Notes: generated from the sequence alone by a model not told the origin. A stretch of DNA of 64,000 nt from Bradyrhizobium sp. CCBAU 051011 (GCF_009930815.1 NZ_CP022222.1:2646501-2710500), one strand, 5' to 3'; counted from the stretch's first letter, positions 53,951-63,448 are shown. Translations and numbers: made by a program.

Positions 53951-55314
53951 GTGTCGGCCAAAACGATCGAAGAACCCGCGCGCCGGGTGCCCGTCTATGG
54001 CGAATATGAAGTTGCCGTCCTCGGCGGTGGGCCCGCCGGCATTGCGGCTGCCGTGGCTGCTGCACGCGCGGGCCGCCGCACGCTTTTGATCGAGCGCTAC
54101 GGCTTTCTCGGCGGCATGGGCACGGCGGCGGGCGTGACCAATTTTTGCGGGCTGCATGCCAACGTCCATGGCGAGATGCACCGGGTGGTGCAGGGCATCG
54201 CCTCCGATCTGCTGGCGCGGATCGACCGGCTCGATGGGCTCAACACGCCGCATCTGATCCTCGGCAAGATTTTTGCGCAGGCCTACGACACCGCCGCCTA
54301 CAAGATCGCGGCCGATGACCTCCTGGCCGCGCACAAGGTCGACATCCTCTTTCACGCGCTCGGCGCCGGCGTGGTGATGGATGACGACCGGCGCATCCAT
54401 GCGCTGATGGTGGAGACCAAAGCGGGCCGTCAGGCCGTGCGCGCCGGCATCTTCATCGATTGCTCCGGCGATGGCGATCTCGCGGCCCGGGCGGGCGCGC
54501 CGTTCGAGGTCGGCGACAATGCCGGCAGCATGCTCTACCCGTCGATGATGCTTCGTCTCAACGGCATCGATCCCGAAAAGGCGGGCGAAGCCTGGCGGAC
54601 GATACCGGCGCTGATGGAAAAGGCCGAGGCCGCGGGCACGCATCGTTTCCCGCGCAAGTCCGCGATTGTGCGACCGCAACGCTCCGGCATCGAATGGCGG
54701 GTCAACTTCACCCAGCTTGCGCGCGAGGACGGCAGCGCGGTCAGCGGGATCGACCCGACCAGATGACGCGCGGCGAGATCGACGGACGGCGGCAGGCGGT
54801 GCAGGCGTTCGAATTCCTGCGCACCGTGCCCGGTTTTGAGAAATCCTACATCGTCGATCTGCCGCCGCAGCTCGGCATCCGCGAGACGCGGCGCGTGATC
54901 GGCGGCTACATGCTGTCGGGCGAGGACGTGCTTGGCTGCGCCTCGTTCGACGATTCCATCGGCGTCAATGGCTGGCCGATCGAAGCGCATGTCGCGGGCG
55001 ATGTGATCTTCAAGTTCCCGCCAATCCCGGAATCGCGCGGTTTCAACGAATTGCCGTATCGCATGCTGGTGCCCGAGGGCATAGACAACCTATTGATGGC
55101 CGGGCGCTGTGCCTCGATGACCCATGAGGGCCAGTCGGCGGCTAGGGTCTCCGGCGCCTGTTTTGCGATGGGCGAGGCGGCGGGTCTCGCGGCGGCGCTG
55201 GCGCTGTCGGGAAATACGATTCCGCGCGACATTGCGGTTGAAAAGTTGCAACAAACGTTGAAACAACAGGGCGCGTTCATCGGGCGGGACCAGAGCGTGC
55301 CCGAGGGGTTATAA
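53951..55314 (+). pseudogene. FAD-dependent oxidoreductase, one frameshift
   Basis: Joined, this encodes about 455 residues. The N-terminal frame has the FAD GxGxxG (VAVLGGGPAGIAAAVAAARA), IERYGFLGGMGTAAGVTNFC and DCSGDGDLAARAGAPFEVGD. It stops at 54766 right after GIDPTR. The matching continuation (MTRGEIDGRRQAVQAFEFLR ... GRCASMTHEGQSAARVSGAC) begins in another frame at 54763. One lost base between ACC and ATG (54761-54762) explains it. The family (FAD_oxidored, FAD-dependent dehydrogenases) includes homologues next to ABC genes. The start is GTG 53951. Either a recently inactivated gene or a sequencing error. Confidence 0.85.
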
Positions 55315-55335
55315 AAGAGTTGCGGAGGAAACCGG

Positions 55336-56340
55336 ATGTCAAAATTTGCACGGCTCGCGCTGGCGGGCCTGCTCGCGGTGGCGGCAAGCGGGATCGCGCG
55401 GGCTGACGAGGCGCTGAAGGCAAAAATCGGCGTGCTCCGGCTGTCGTCGTCGGCGCCGGTGTTCATCGCGCAGGACAAGGGCTATTTTCGCGAAGCGGGC
55501 CTCGATATCGAACTGAAATTCTTCGACGCGGCGCAGCCGATTGCGGTCGCGACCACGTCCGGCGACGTCGATTTCGGCATCACGGCGTTTACCGCCGGGC
55601 TCTACAATCTCGCCGGCAAGGGCACGCTGAAGGTGATCGGCGGCATGAGCCGCGAGAAGGCCGGCTATCCCCTGATCGGCTATTTCGCCAGCAATAACGC
55701 CTATGCGGCGGGTTTGAAGACGCCGAAGGATCTCGCGGGCAAGCGCATCGCGGTGACACAGGTCGGCTCTTCCTTTCACTATTCGCTGGGACTGCTGGCC
55801 GACAAATACGGTTTCAAGCTGGCGGACGTGAAAGTGATGCCGCTGCAGTCGCTGTCGAACGCCGCGGCGGCGCTGAAGGGCGAAACCGTCGACGCCGCAC
55901 TGCTGCCGATTTCGACGGCGCGGGCGCTGGTGGATTCCGGCGGCGCCAAATTTCTCGGCTGGGTCGGCGACGAGACGCCGTGGCAACTCGGCGCAGTGTT
56001 CGCCTCGCCGAAGACGATTGCCAACAAGGCGCTGGTCACCAAGCTCTTGGCCGCGCTGGTGCGCGCCGACCGCGAATATCACGACGTGATCCTGGCCTCC
56101 GTGAAGGACGGCAAGGCCGAGATCAACGACAAGACAAAACCGCTGCTCGAGATCATCGCCAAATACACCAATCTGCCGGTCGAGCAGGTGGTCGGCAATT
56201 GTGCCTATATCGATCCCGACGGCAAGCTGGATGTGAAGAATGTCGATAACCAGATCGCGTGGCTGCAGGAGCAGGGCTTTGTCGACAAGGGATTTGCAGC
56301 GGATGCGATCATCGCGAAGGAATATGTGAAGGCGGATTGA
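55336..56340 (+). CDS. ABC transporter substrate-binding protein (NMT1/SsuA-like)
   Basis: 334 residues. Signal peptide (RLALAGLLAVAASGIARADE), then the NMT1/THI5-like fold: APVFIAQDKGYFREAGLDIE, FFDAAQPIAVATTSGDVDFG and the loop around GMSREKAGYPLIGYFA. Proteins of this class bind sulfonates, pyrimidines or other small organics. It is followed in the same direction by its ATPase and permease genes, with a palindrome between. Confidence 0.9.
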   Translation: MSKFARLALAGLLAVAASGIARADEALKAKIGVLRLSSSAPVFIAQDKGYFREAGLDIELKFFDAAQPIAVATTSGDVDFGITAFTAGLYNLAGKGTLKVIGGMSREKAGYPLIGYFASNNAYAAGLKTPKDLAGKRIAVTQVGSSFHYSLGLLADKYGFKLADVKVMPLQSLSNAAAALKGETVDAALLPISTARALVDSGGAKFLGWVGDETPWQLGAVFASPKTIANKALVTKLLAALVRADREYHDVILASVKDGKAEINDKTKPLLEIIAKYTNLPVEQVVGNCAYIDPDGKLDVKNVDNQIAWLQEQGFVDKGFAADAIIAKEYVKAD

Positions 56341-56351
56341 GGGAGCCAATG

Positions 56352-56437
56352 CCGTCATTCGAGCGAAGCGAAGCAATCCATCTCGCCAAGCAAAGGAAGA
56401 ATGGATTGCTTCGTCGCTTTGCTGCTCGCAATGACGG
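56352..56437. repeat. Palindromic intergenic repeat, family B
   Basis: CCGTCATTCGAGCGAAGCGA at one end (one base missing in the usual TTGCGAG) and CTGCTCGCAATGACGG at the other. It sits inside the ABC operon, between binding protein and ATPase genes. Confidence 0.85.
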
Positions 56438-56461
56438 AGCCAGTATCGAGCTCGGAACCAC

Positions 56462-57235
56462 ATGGATCTGATCGCCGACCATATCAGCCATCGCTTCGGC
56501 CCCCTCGACGTGCTCGACAAGGTGTCGTTCACCGTCGCCTCCGGCGAAGTGGTCGCGATCGTTGGTCCTTCCGGCTGCGGCAAGAGCACGCTGCTGTCGA
56601 TCCTCGGCGGGTTGCTGCGCCCGAGCGGTGGAAGTGCGGAGCTGCGCGGCGCGCCGCCGGCCGAAAGCCTTAATCCACTGACGTTCGTGTTTCAGGATTT
56701 TGCGCTGCTGCCGTGGTGCACGGTGGAGGCGAATGTGGAGTTTCCGCTGGTTCATACCGGTCTGAGCAGCACCGAGCGCCACACCGTCGTCGATGATGCG
56801 CTGCGCCGCACCGGGCTGTCGGATTTTCGCGGCGCCTATCCGAAGCAATTGTCCGGCGGCATGCGCCAGCGCGTCGGCATTGCGCGGGCGCTGGCGGTGC
56901 GGCCGGCGATCCTGTTGATGGACGAGCCGCTGTCGGCGCTGGATTCGCAGACCCGCGAATTGCTGATGGAGGATTTCATCCGCCTGCTCGCCGACGGCGC
57001 GATGGGCGCGGTCTATGTCACGCATAATCTGGAAGAGGCGGTGCGGCTCGCCGACCGCGTCGTGGTGCTGTCGCGGCGGCCCGGCCGGGTCCGCGAGGTC
57101 GTGACGATCCCGATGACGCGCGCCGAGCGCGGCGGTATCGACGCCCGTGGCCAATTGCTGTCCTTGCAAAATCAGCTGTGGTCGCTGATCCGCGACGAGG
57201 CGATCGATGCCGAGCGCGAGGTGCAGCATGCTTGA
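56462..57235 (+). CDS. ABC transporter ATP-binding protein (SsuB/TauB type)
   Basis: 257 residues. Walker A GPSGCGKST (about 38-46), Q-loop FQDFALLPW, ABC signature LSGGMRQRV (about 133), Walker B LLMDEPLSALD and H-loop VTHN are all intact. Its end overlaps the permease start by 8 bases (ATGCTTGA), so the two are coupled. Confidence 0.95.
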   Translation: MDLIADHISHRFGPLDVLDKVSFTVASGEVVAIVGPSGCGKSTLLSILGGLLRPSGGSAELRGAPPAESLNPLTFVFQDFALLPWCTVEANVEFPLVHTGLSSTERHTVVDDALRRTGLSDFRGAYPKQLSGGMRQRVGIARALAVRPAILLMDEPLSALDSQTRELLMEDFIRLLADGAMGAVYVTHNLEEAVRLADRVVVLSRRPGRVREVVTIPMTRAERGGIDARGQLLSLQNQLWSLIRDEAIDAEREVQHA

Positions 57236-58049
57236 GCGCATCCCCGCGCAGCAGCAGGACGAGAGCCAGAAGCGGCCGGTCGGCTTCCGCGGCGCGGGCT
57301 TTATGCCCGGCGGTGGGCGCGTCTCGGGGTGGATCGCGCTGGTGCTGGTGATCGCGCTCTGGCAACTCGCCGGCAGTGCAGGCTGGGTCAATCCGCTGTT
57401 CCTGCCGGCGCCGTCGGCGATTGCAGTCGCGATCTACAAGCTCGCCATCAGTGGCGCGCTCTGGCAGCACGTCTCGGCATCGGTCGTTCGCATCGGCTCA
57501 GGCTGGCTGATCGGCACGGCGCTGGGTGTGATCGTCGGATTTGCGATCGGGCTGTCGACGCTGGCGCGCGGCGTCGGCATCACCTTCATCTCGGCGCTGT
57601 TTCCGATTCCAAAGATCGCGCTGCTACCGCTGCTGATCCTCTGGCTCGGGATCGGCGAGGAGCCGAAGATCGCGACCATTGCGCTTGGCGTGTTCTTCTC
57701 CACCGCGATCTCGGTCTATAGCGGCGTCGACGCGGTGCCGCGCAACCTGATCCGGATGGCGCAGAGTTTTAATGTGCCGTTCCATGCCATTGTCCGCCGT
57801 GTGATCTGGCCGGGCGCGCTGCCCTCGATCCTCGCGGGGTTTCGCATTACGGCGTCGGTGGCGCTGTTGCTGGTGGTCAGCGCGGAAATGATCGGCGCCC
57901 AGTTCGGCATCGGCGCCTTCGTGCTGCAGGCCGGCAATCTGATGCAGACTGATCAGCTCCTCGCCGGTGTCGTGATCCTGTCGCTGTTCGGACTGGCGGT
58001 GGGGAAGGCGATCAACGTGCTGGAAGCGAAGCTGCTACACTGGCGGTGA
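57228..58049 (+). CDS. ABC transporter permease (SsuC/TauC type)
   Basis: 273 residues with about six transmembrane segments (WIALVLVIALWQLAGSAG, LIGTALGVIVGFAIGL, ALLPLLILWLGIG, LLVVSAEMIGA and others) and the EAA-type loop in FHAIVRRVIWPGALPSIL. With the ATPase and binding protein it forms one uptake system; the substrate is unknown. Confidence 0.92.
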   Translation: MLERIPAQQQDESQKRPVGFRGAGFMPGGGRVSGWIALVLVIALWQLAGSAGWVNPLFLPAPSAIAVAIYKLAISGALWQHVSASVVRIGSGWLIGTALGVIVGFAIGLSTLARGVGITFISALFPIPKIALLPLLILWLGIGEEPKIATIALGVFFSTAISVYSGVDAVPRNLIRMAQSFNVPFHAIVRRVIWPGALPSILAGFRITASVALLLVVSAEMIGAQFGIGAFVLQAGNLMQTDQLLAGVVILSLFGLAVGKAINVLEAKLLHWR

Positions 58050-58073
58050 AGCGGCGCGAGAAGCGGCCCTCGG

Positions 58074-58159
58074 CGTCATTGCGAGGAGCGAAAGCGACGA
58101 AGCAATCCATACTTCGCTTGCGGCACTATGGATTGCTTCGCTTCGCTCGCAATGACGGG
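58074..58159. repeat. Palindromic intergenic repeat, family B
   Basis: CGTCATTGCGAGGAGCGAAA and the inverted GCTTCGCTCGCAATGACG, between convergent genes. Confidence 0.85.
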
Positions 58160-58179
58160 GGAGAGACCGTCACATCACC

Positions 58180-59220
58180 TCACGCATTCCCGCGATCTTC
58201 GCGGAACAGATCCAGCTTCTGCTGCACCGGACGGTCGGAGAACGAGAACAGCACCGCATCGGTGTCGGCCTCGTGCGTGACCCAGTGCCAGCTCGGCACC
58301 ACGAACAGGTCGCGCGCGCTCCATTCGAAGGTCTGCTCGCCGATCCGCGTGCGGCCCTTGCCTTCGATCGCCGCGAACACGGTGGCGTCGGTCGAGCGGT
58401 AGCGCGCGGTCTTGAAACCCTTCGGCAACAGCTGGATGAAGGTGCCGATGGTCGGCATCGCGAAATCGCCGGTCTCCGGGTTGGAGAATTTCAGCTTCAG
58501 CCCGTGGCAGGCGTCCCATTCGTCGCGCGTCTTGGCCTGCTCCAGCGCCTCGCGGGTGTAGCTATAGGGATAGTTGAAGATCGGCGAGGTCTTGGATTTG
58601 CGCTTCTCGTCGACCGGCAGCAGATTGTGGCCGTAGCGCGCAAAACTGTCGCCGGCGGGTTTTGAGAGCTTCTGCTGGTCCTCGTTCGATCCTTCGGCAA
58701 AGGAAGCGTCGAAGAATTGCACCATCGGGATGTCGAGGCCGTCGAGCCAGAACATCGGCTCAGAGGTCTCGTTGGAATGGTCGTGCCAGGTCATCGAGGG
58801 CGTGATGATGAAATCGCCGGGCTCCATCGCGGTGCGCTCGCCGTCGACGGTGGTATGGGCGCCCTTGCCCTCGAGCACGAAGCGGAGCGCCGACTGGCTG
58901 TGCCGGTGGGCCGGCGCGACATCGCCCGGGACCACCATCTGCACGCCGGCGAACAGCGAGGTCGTGACCTTCGATTGGCCGCGCAGGCCTGGATTCTCCA
59001 GGACCAGCACCCGCCGTTCGGCTTCCTTGGCGGTGATCAGCTTGCCCGCTTCGTTCATGTAGTCGCGGATGGAATCGAATTTCCACAGATGCGGGCGGCA
59101 GGCGCTGCGCGGCTCCGGCGTGACGAGGTCGCCGAGCACGTTCCACAATGCCGAGAGATTTTCGCCGTCGATCTTCTTGTAGAACGCCTCGCGCTCCGGG
59201 GTCTTCTGCACGGCTTCCAT
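58180..59220 (-). CDS. gtdA: Gentisate 1,2-dioxygenase
   Basis: 346 residues, a bicupin. The N-terminal cupin has PAHRHSQSALRFVLEGKG (Fe ligands two His, then H in MTWHDHSNE), the rest (LDIPMVQFFDASFAEGSNED, ARYGHNLLP) is typical of the enzyme, and a second cupin lies near GKGRTRIGEQTF. It cleaves gentisate to maleylpyruvate with Fe(II) and O2. GGGAGG lies before ATG 59220. It is divergent from the isomerase, and its promoter overlaps a palindrome. Confidence 0.92.
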   Translation of the reverse strand: MEAVQKTPEREAFYKKIDGENLSALWNVLGDLVTPEPRSACRPHLWKFDSIRDYMNEAGKLITAKEAERRVLVLENPGLRGQSKVTTSLFAGVQMVVPGDVAPAHRHSQSALRFVLEGKGAHTTVDGERTAMEPGDFIITPSMTWHDHSNETSEPMFWLDGLDIPMVQFFDASFAEGSNEDQQKLSKPAGDSFARYGHNLLPVDEKRKSKTSPIFNYPYSYTREALEQAKTRDEWDACHGLKLKFSNPETGDFAMPTIGTFIQLLPKGFKTARYRSTDATVFAAIEGKGRTRIGEQTFEWSARDLFVVPSWHWVTHEADTDAVLFSFSDRPVQQKLDLFREDRGNA

Positions 59221-59254
59221 GGTCAAGCCTCCCGTCATTATTGTGTTCTGCCAA

Positions 59255-59272
59255 TTGACAGTATACTTACAA
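59255..59272. promoter_or_regulatory. Palindromic operator candidate for the MarR regulator
   Basis: TTGACAGTATACTTACAA is an 18-bp palindrome with two mismatched pairs (core AGTATACT). It overlaps the dioxygenase -10 element and lies in the divergent 112-bp region before the isomerase. This location suits repression by the MarR gene two genes away. Confidence 0.5.
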
Positions 59273-59287
59273 TATGGGTAGCGTCAA
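59260..59287 (-). promoter_or_regulatory. Sigma-70-like promoter of gentisate dioxygenase
   Basis: Minus strand TTGACG (59287-59282), a 16-base spacer, TATACT (59265-59260). Transcription would begin near 59253, giving a short leader with the GGGAGG site. Confidence 0.65.
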
Positions 59288-59332
59288 TGACCGCCAATCA
59301 AGGGCGTAATGACAATAGACCGGGAGGTTCCG

Positions 59333-59965
59333 ATGAAGCTGCATGGCTATTTCCGCAGCAGCGCCGCGTATCGGGTCAGGATCGCGCTCAACCTCAAGGG
59401 ACTTACGGCAGAGCACCTGCCGCATCACCTTCGCAAGGGCGAACAGACCGCGCCCGACTATCTCGCGATCAACCCGCAGGGGCTGGTGCCGACGCTGGAG
59501 GGCGACGGCGGGACGGTGCTGACCCAGTCGCTCGCCATCATCGAATGGCTGGAAGAGACCCATCCCAATCCTCCGCTATTGCCAAAAGATCCGCTGCGCC
59601 GCGGCAAGGTGCGCGCGTTTGCGCTTGCGATTGCCTGCGACATCCACCCCGTTCAGAATTTGAAAGTGCTGGCCCGGCTGCGCCAGCTCGGCCTGGCGGA
59701 GGAGAAGGTGACGGAGTGGGCGGCATGGGCCAATCGCGAGGGTCTTGCCGCCTGCGAAGCCCTGGTAAGGGACGAGAAGGGGTCGTTCTGCTTCGGCGTA
59801 GCGCCGACAATGGCCGATCTGTGCCTGGTGCCGCAGCTCGCGAATGCGCGGCGCTTCGGCGTCGACGTATCAGGCTTTCCCCGCCTGCTCGAAGCCGAGG
59901 CCGTGGCCAAAGAGATGAAGGCGTTCGCGGATGCGGCGCCGGACAGGCAGCCCGATGCCGAGTAA
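59333..59965 (+). CDS. maiA: Maleylpyruvate/maleylacetoacetate isomerase (zeta-class GST)
   Basis: 210 residues. The zeta-class N-terminal motif SSAAYRVRIALNLKG (catalytic Ser-Ser, about 8-22) is intact, followed by the glutathione-binding NPQGLVPTLE and LTQSLAIIEWLEE. Next to gentisate dioxygenase the likely reaction is GSH-dependent isomerisation of maleylpyruvate to fumarylpyruvate. The next enzyme, fumarylpyruvate hydrolase, is not seen in the window. GGGAGG precedes the ATG. Confidence 0.88.
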   Translation: MKLHGYFRSSAAYRVRIALNLKGLTAEHLPHHLRKGEQTAPDYLAINPQGLVPTLEGDGGTVLTQSLAIIEWLEETHPNPPLLPKDPLRRGKVRAFALAIACDIHPVQNLKVLARLRQLGLAEEKVTEWAAWANREGLAACEALVRDEKGSFCFGVAPTMADLCLVPQLANARRFGVDVSGFPRLLEAEAVAKEMKAFADAAPDRQPDAE

Positions 59966-60464
59966 GCCGCCGCCCATCACCATGGACGCGGTCTACACCG
60001 CGCCCGGCTATCTGTTCCGGCGGATGCAGCAGATCGCGGTCTCGATCTTCGTCGAGGAATGCAGCGCGTTCGACCTGACGCCGGTGCAATATGCGGCGCT
60101 GGTGGCGATCCACACCCATCCCGGCATCGACGCCACGCGGCTGTCGGCGGTGATCGCGTTCGACCGCTCCACGCTCGGCAACGTGATCGAGCGACTGGAG
60201 AGCAAGGCTTTGATCGAGCGCAAGCCGTCGCGGGAGGACAAGCGCGTCAAGCTGCTATATCTCTCGAAATCGGGCGCGATCGTGCTGCGCGACATCATGT
60301 CCTCGGTCGAGCGTGCGCAGGTCAGGATGCTGCAGCCGCTGAAGCCGGCCGACCGCAAGACGCTGCTGGCGCTATTGACGCAGCTCGTCGATCTCAACAA
60401 CGAGGCCTCTCGCGTACCACTGCGTGCCGAAGACGCGCTCGAACATCTCGGGAAATCGAACTGA
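59955..60464 (+). CDS. MarR family transcriptional regulator
   Basis: 169 residues. A winged helix-turn-helix: LTPVQYAALVAIHTHPGIDA, LSAVIAFDRSTLGNVIERLE and the wing RKPSREDKRVKLLYLS. Its start overlaps the isomerase end and its stop overlaps the hydroxylase ATG (ATGA), so it is in the same operon. MarR regulators of 3-hydroxybenzoate/gentisate clusters usually respond to the substrate; the palindrome at 59255-59272 is a candidate site. Confidence 0.92.
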   Translation: MPSKPPPITMDAVYTAPGYLFRRMQQIAVSIFVEECSAFDLTPVQYAALVAIHTHPGIDATRLSAVIAFDRSTLGNVIERLESKALIERKPSREDKRVKLLYLSKSGAIVLRDIMSSVERAQVRMLQPLKPADRKTLLALLTQLVDLNNEASRVPLRAEDALEHLGKSN

Positions 60465-61645
60465 TGGACGCAGGGCCAGTTCTCATCGCAGGTGGCGGGA
60501 TCGGCGGGCTCGCCGTAGCGCTTGGGCTCGCGCAAAAGGGCATCCGCTCGATCCTGCTGGAAAAGGCATCGACGCTCGGCGAAATCGGCGCCGGCATCCA
60601 GCTCGGGCCCAACGCCTTCCACGCCTTCGACTATCTCGGCGTCGGCGAAGCGGCGCGTGGCATGGCGGTCTATATCGATCAGCTCCGGCTGATGGATGCG
60701 CTGACCGCCGAAGAGATCACCCATGTCGATCTCGGCGAAGCGTTTCGCTCGCGCTTCCGCAATCCCTATGCTGTGGTGCATCGCGGCGATCTGCACGGCG
60801 TTTTCCTGCGTGCTTGCCAAAGCCACGAGCTGATCGAACTGCGCGTCAGCAGCGAGGTGGCTGGCTACGACCAGGACGGCGCGTCGGTGACGGCGCGGCT
60901 CTCGAACGGCGAACGCGTCACGGGGCGGCTGTTGATCGGCGCCGACGGGTTGTGGTCGAACGTTCGCAAGCAGGTGGTCGCGGATGGGGCGCCGCGCGTG
61001 TCCGGACACACGACGTATCGCTCGGTGATTCCGACCGAGCAGATGCCGGAAGATTTGCGCTGGAACGCGGCGACGCTGTGGGCCGGGCCGAAATGCCATA
61101 TCGTGCATTACCCGCTGTCGGGCTGGAAGGTGTTCAATTTGGCCATCACCTGTCACAACGACGCGCCGGAGCCGGTGGCGGGCAAGCCCGTCACCGACGA
61201 GGAAGTCATGCAGGGTTTTAGCCATGTGAATGAGCGCGCCAAGGAGATCATTCGTCACGGCAAGAACTGGCGGCTCTGGGTCCTGTGCGACCGCGATCCG
61301 GTCGAGCGCTGGGTCGACGGCCGGGTTGCGCTGCTCGGCGATGCCGCGCATCCGATGCTGCAATATTTCGCGCAAGGCGCCTGCCAGGCGATGGAGGACG
61401 CGGTGTGCCTGTCGCACATGCTGGCGAGCCACGATGATTATGCGACGGCGCTGGAAGCCTATCGCGCGCAGCGCTTCCCGCGCACCGCGAAGGTGCAGTT
61501 GCTGTCGCGCGCGATCGGCGAGCACGTCTATCACCCGGCCGGCGAGCATGCCCGCATCCGCAACGCGATCATGAGCGCAAAGACGCAAGGTGAGTGGCAG
61601 GGCGATCTGGCGTGGCTCTATGGCGGAACCGGATTGGATAGTTGA
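60464..61645 (+). CDS. 3-hydroxybenzoate 6-monooxygenase-like FAD hydroxylase
   Basis: 393 residues. FAD GxGxxG (LIAGGGIGGLAVALGLAQKG, about 7-26), the DG motif IGADGLWSNVR and the GD motif VALLGDAAHPMLQYFAQGAC (about 285-304) define class A flavoprotein hydroxylases. EIGAGIQLGPNAFHAFDYLG and the neighbours support 3-hydroxybenzoate 6-hydroxylase, which forms gentisate. The start overlaps the MarR stop by ATGA. Confidence 0.88.
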   Translation: MDAGPVLIAGGGIGGLAVALGLAQKGIRSILLEKASTLGEIGAGIQLGPNAFHAFDYLGVGEAARGMAVYIDQLRLMDALTAEEITHVDLGEAFRSRFRNPYAVVHRGDLHGVFLRACQSHELIELRVSSEVAGYDQDGASVTARLSNGERVTGRLLIGADGLWSNVRKQVVADGAPRVSGHTTYRSVIPTEQMPEDLRWNAATLWAGPKCHIVHYPLSGWKVFNLAITCHNDAPEPVAGKPVTDEEVMQGFSHVNERAKEIIRHGKNWRLWVLCDRDPVERWVDGRVALLGDAAHPMLQYFAQGACQAMEDAVCLSHMLASHDDYATALEAYRAQRFPRTAKVQLLSRAIGEHVYHPAGEHARIRNAIMSAKTQGEWQGDLAWLYGGTGLDS

Positions 61646-61647
61646 GA

Positions 61648-61826
61648 CCGTCATTGCCTGCGACAAACGCGAAGCGTTTGTGCAAGGGAGCTCGCGACAA
61701 AATTGCAGAGCAATTTTGCGCTGAAGTGACGAAGCAATCCATCTATCCCCGAGTGGAAAGATGGATTGCTTCGCGGAGCCTGTCATCGGGCGCGCATTGG
61801 CGCGACCCGTTGGCTCGCAATGACGG
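61648..61826. repeat. Palindromic intergenic repeat, family B, long subtype
   Basis: CCGTCATTGCCTGCGACAAA and the inverted GGCTCGCAATGACGG. It contains extra hairpins (CAAACGCGAAGCGTTTG and AAAATTGCAGAGCAATTTT). It shares its left arm with the copy at 47736-47849 in reverse. It lies between convergent genes. Confidence 0.85.
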
Positions 61827-61834
61827 TGAAACCG

Positions 61835-63448
61835 CTACATCTTCATCAACGCCTGGCGGTCGATCTTGCCGGTGCCGGTTTTCGGCAATTCGGCGATGAA
61901 GGTGATTTCGCGCGGATATTTGTAGGGCAACAGTTTCGCCTTAACGTAATCCTGCAATGTCTTGGTCGCGCTCCTGGTGTCGAACTCGCCCTTGTTCATC
62001 ACGACCACCGCCTTCAGCGTCATGCGCCGGTCGGGTAGTTCGGCGGCGAACACGGCGCATTCCCTGATGTCGGGATGTTCAGCGAGGCAGAGTTCGACTT
62101 CGAGCGGGTAGACCCACTGGCCCGAAATCTTGATCAAATCGTCGGCGCGGCCGCGGAAGAAATGGAAGCCGTCGGAATCGCGCATGAAGCGGTCGCCGGT
62201 GTAGATCCAGCCACCCTCGCGGATAGTCTCGGCCGACTTGTCGGGCCGGTTCCAGTACAGCGGCGTGTTGGAATCGCCGCGCACCCATAAAATGCCTTCC
62301 TCGTTGTCGCCGACTTCGCGGCCGTCCTTGTCCCTGAGCAGGATTTCGTAGCCGGGCACGCGCAGGCCGGCGGCGCCGAGCTTTTTCTGCTCGGGGCGGT
62401 TGGAGAGATAGATGTGCAGCACCTCCGTCGAGCCTAACCCCTCGATGATCTCAAGGCCGGTCAGTGTCTTCCAGCCGTTGAAGACTTCCGCCGACAGCAC
62501 CTCGGCTGCAGATAGCGCCATCCGCAATGACGAAAAATCGACTGCTGCCGCACCCTCGGCCTTGGTCAGCGAGGTATAGAGCGTCGGCAATCCGTAGAAC
62601 ACGGACGGCCGATATTTTTCGATTGCCTCGAAGATCGTTGCGGGCTTCGGCTGGCCGGGCAGCAGCAACGTCGCCGCGCCGACCGAGAACGGGAAGGTGA
62701 TGGCGTTGCCAAACCCGTAGGCGAAGAAAATCTTTGGCACCGAGAAGCAGATGTCGTCGGGCCCGAGCTTGAGCACGCTGCGTGCAAAGGCCTGCTCGCT
62801 ATAGGCCATATCGTGCTGCAGATGCACGATGCCCTTTGGGCGTCCGGTCGAGCCGGATGAATACATCCAGAACGCCATGTCGTCGCGTCCGGTGTCGGCC
62901 TCCGGCAGATCGGTCGGGAATCCCTGCAGCCATTGTGCTGCGTTGAGGGCCTTCGGCACGGCGTGTTCGCCTGCGGTCCCATTGACCACAATAAGGGTTT
63001 GCAGCGGCGTGTCCTTGCAGGCCTCGGCGTTGAACCGCGGCGCGAACTCGGCCTCCGCGACGGCCACGGCGGCGCCGGCGTCGGAGAGATAGAACTGCAG
63101 GAGGTCCGGCGGCGTCAGCGTGTTGATCAACAGCGGCACGAAGCCCGAACGCACCGCGCCGAAAAACGCCGCCGGATAGGCCGGCGTGTCGTCGAGGAAC
63201 ATCAGGATGCGGTCGCCACGCTTCAGGCCGAGCGACTGAAAGCCGTGACCCCATTGCGAGGCCTCGGCGCAGAGCTCGGCATAGGTCCGCGTGCCACCGG
63301 GGCCGGTCAGCGCTAGCCGGTCGCCGCGACCAGCCGCGAGATTGTCGAACAGGATGCGGCCGGCGTTATAGCGTTCTGGGATCGCAAAGCCGATCTCGCG
63401 CGCGCCCGGATTGTCGCGGGGCACCAAATCGGAAATCGTCGTCGTCAT
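61835..63448 (-). CDS. Benzoate-CoA-ligase-family acyl-CoA synthetase (salicylate or anthranilate type)
   Basis: 537 residues. ATP-binding YSSGSTGRPKGIVH, FGNAITFPFSVGAATLLLPG, AMP motif EGLGSTEVLHIYLSN, GDRFMRDSDGFHFFRGRADD and the C-terminal lysine in KTGTGKIDRQAL give a full ANL enzyme of the benzoate-CoA ligase subfamily. Its ATG overlaps the stop of an aryl-CoA hydroxylase by ATGA, so salicylate (or 2-aminobenzoate) is the likely substrate. The acid would be activated, hydroxylated as its CoA ester and yield gentisate or its CoA ester. Confidence 0.88.
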   Translation of the reverse strand: MTTTISDLVPRDNPGAREIGFAIPERYNAGRILFDNLAAGRGDRLALTGPGGTRTYAELCAEASQWGHGFQSLGLKRGDRILMFLDDTPAYPAAFFGAVRSGFVPLLINTLTPPDLLQFYLSDAGAAVAVAEAEFAPRFNAEACKDTPLQTLIVVNGTAGEHAVPKALNAAQWLQGFPTDLPEADTGRDDMAFWMYSSGSTGRPKGIVHLQHDMAYSEQAFARSVLKLGPDDICFSVPKIFFAYGFGNAITFPFSVGAATLLLPGQPKPATIFEAIEKYRPSVFYGLPTLYTSLTKAEGAAAVDFSSLRMALSAAEVLSAEVFNGWKTLTGLEIIEGLGSTEVLHIYLSNRPEQKKLGAAGLRVPGYEILLRDKDGREVGDNEEGILWVRGDSNTPLYWNRPDKSAETIREGGWIYTGDRFMRDSDGFHFFRGRADDLIKISGQWVYPLEVELCLAEHPDIRECAVFAAELPDRRMTLKAVVVMNKGEFDTRSATKTLQDYVKAKLLPYKYPREITFIAELPKTGTGKIDRQALMKM

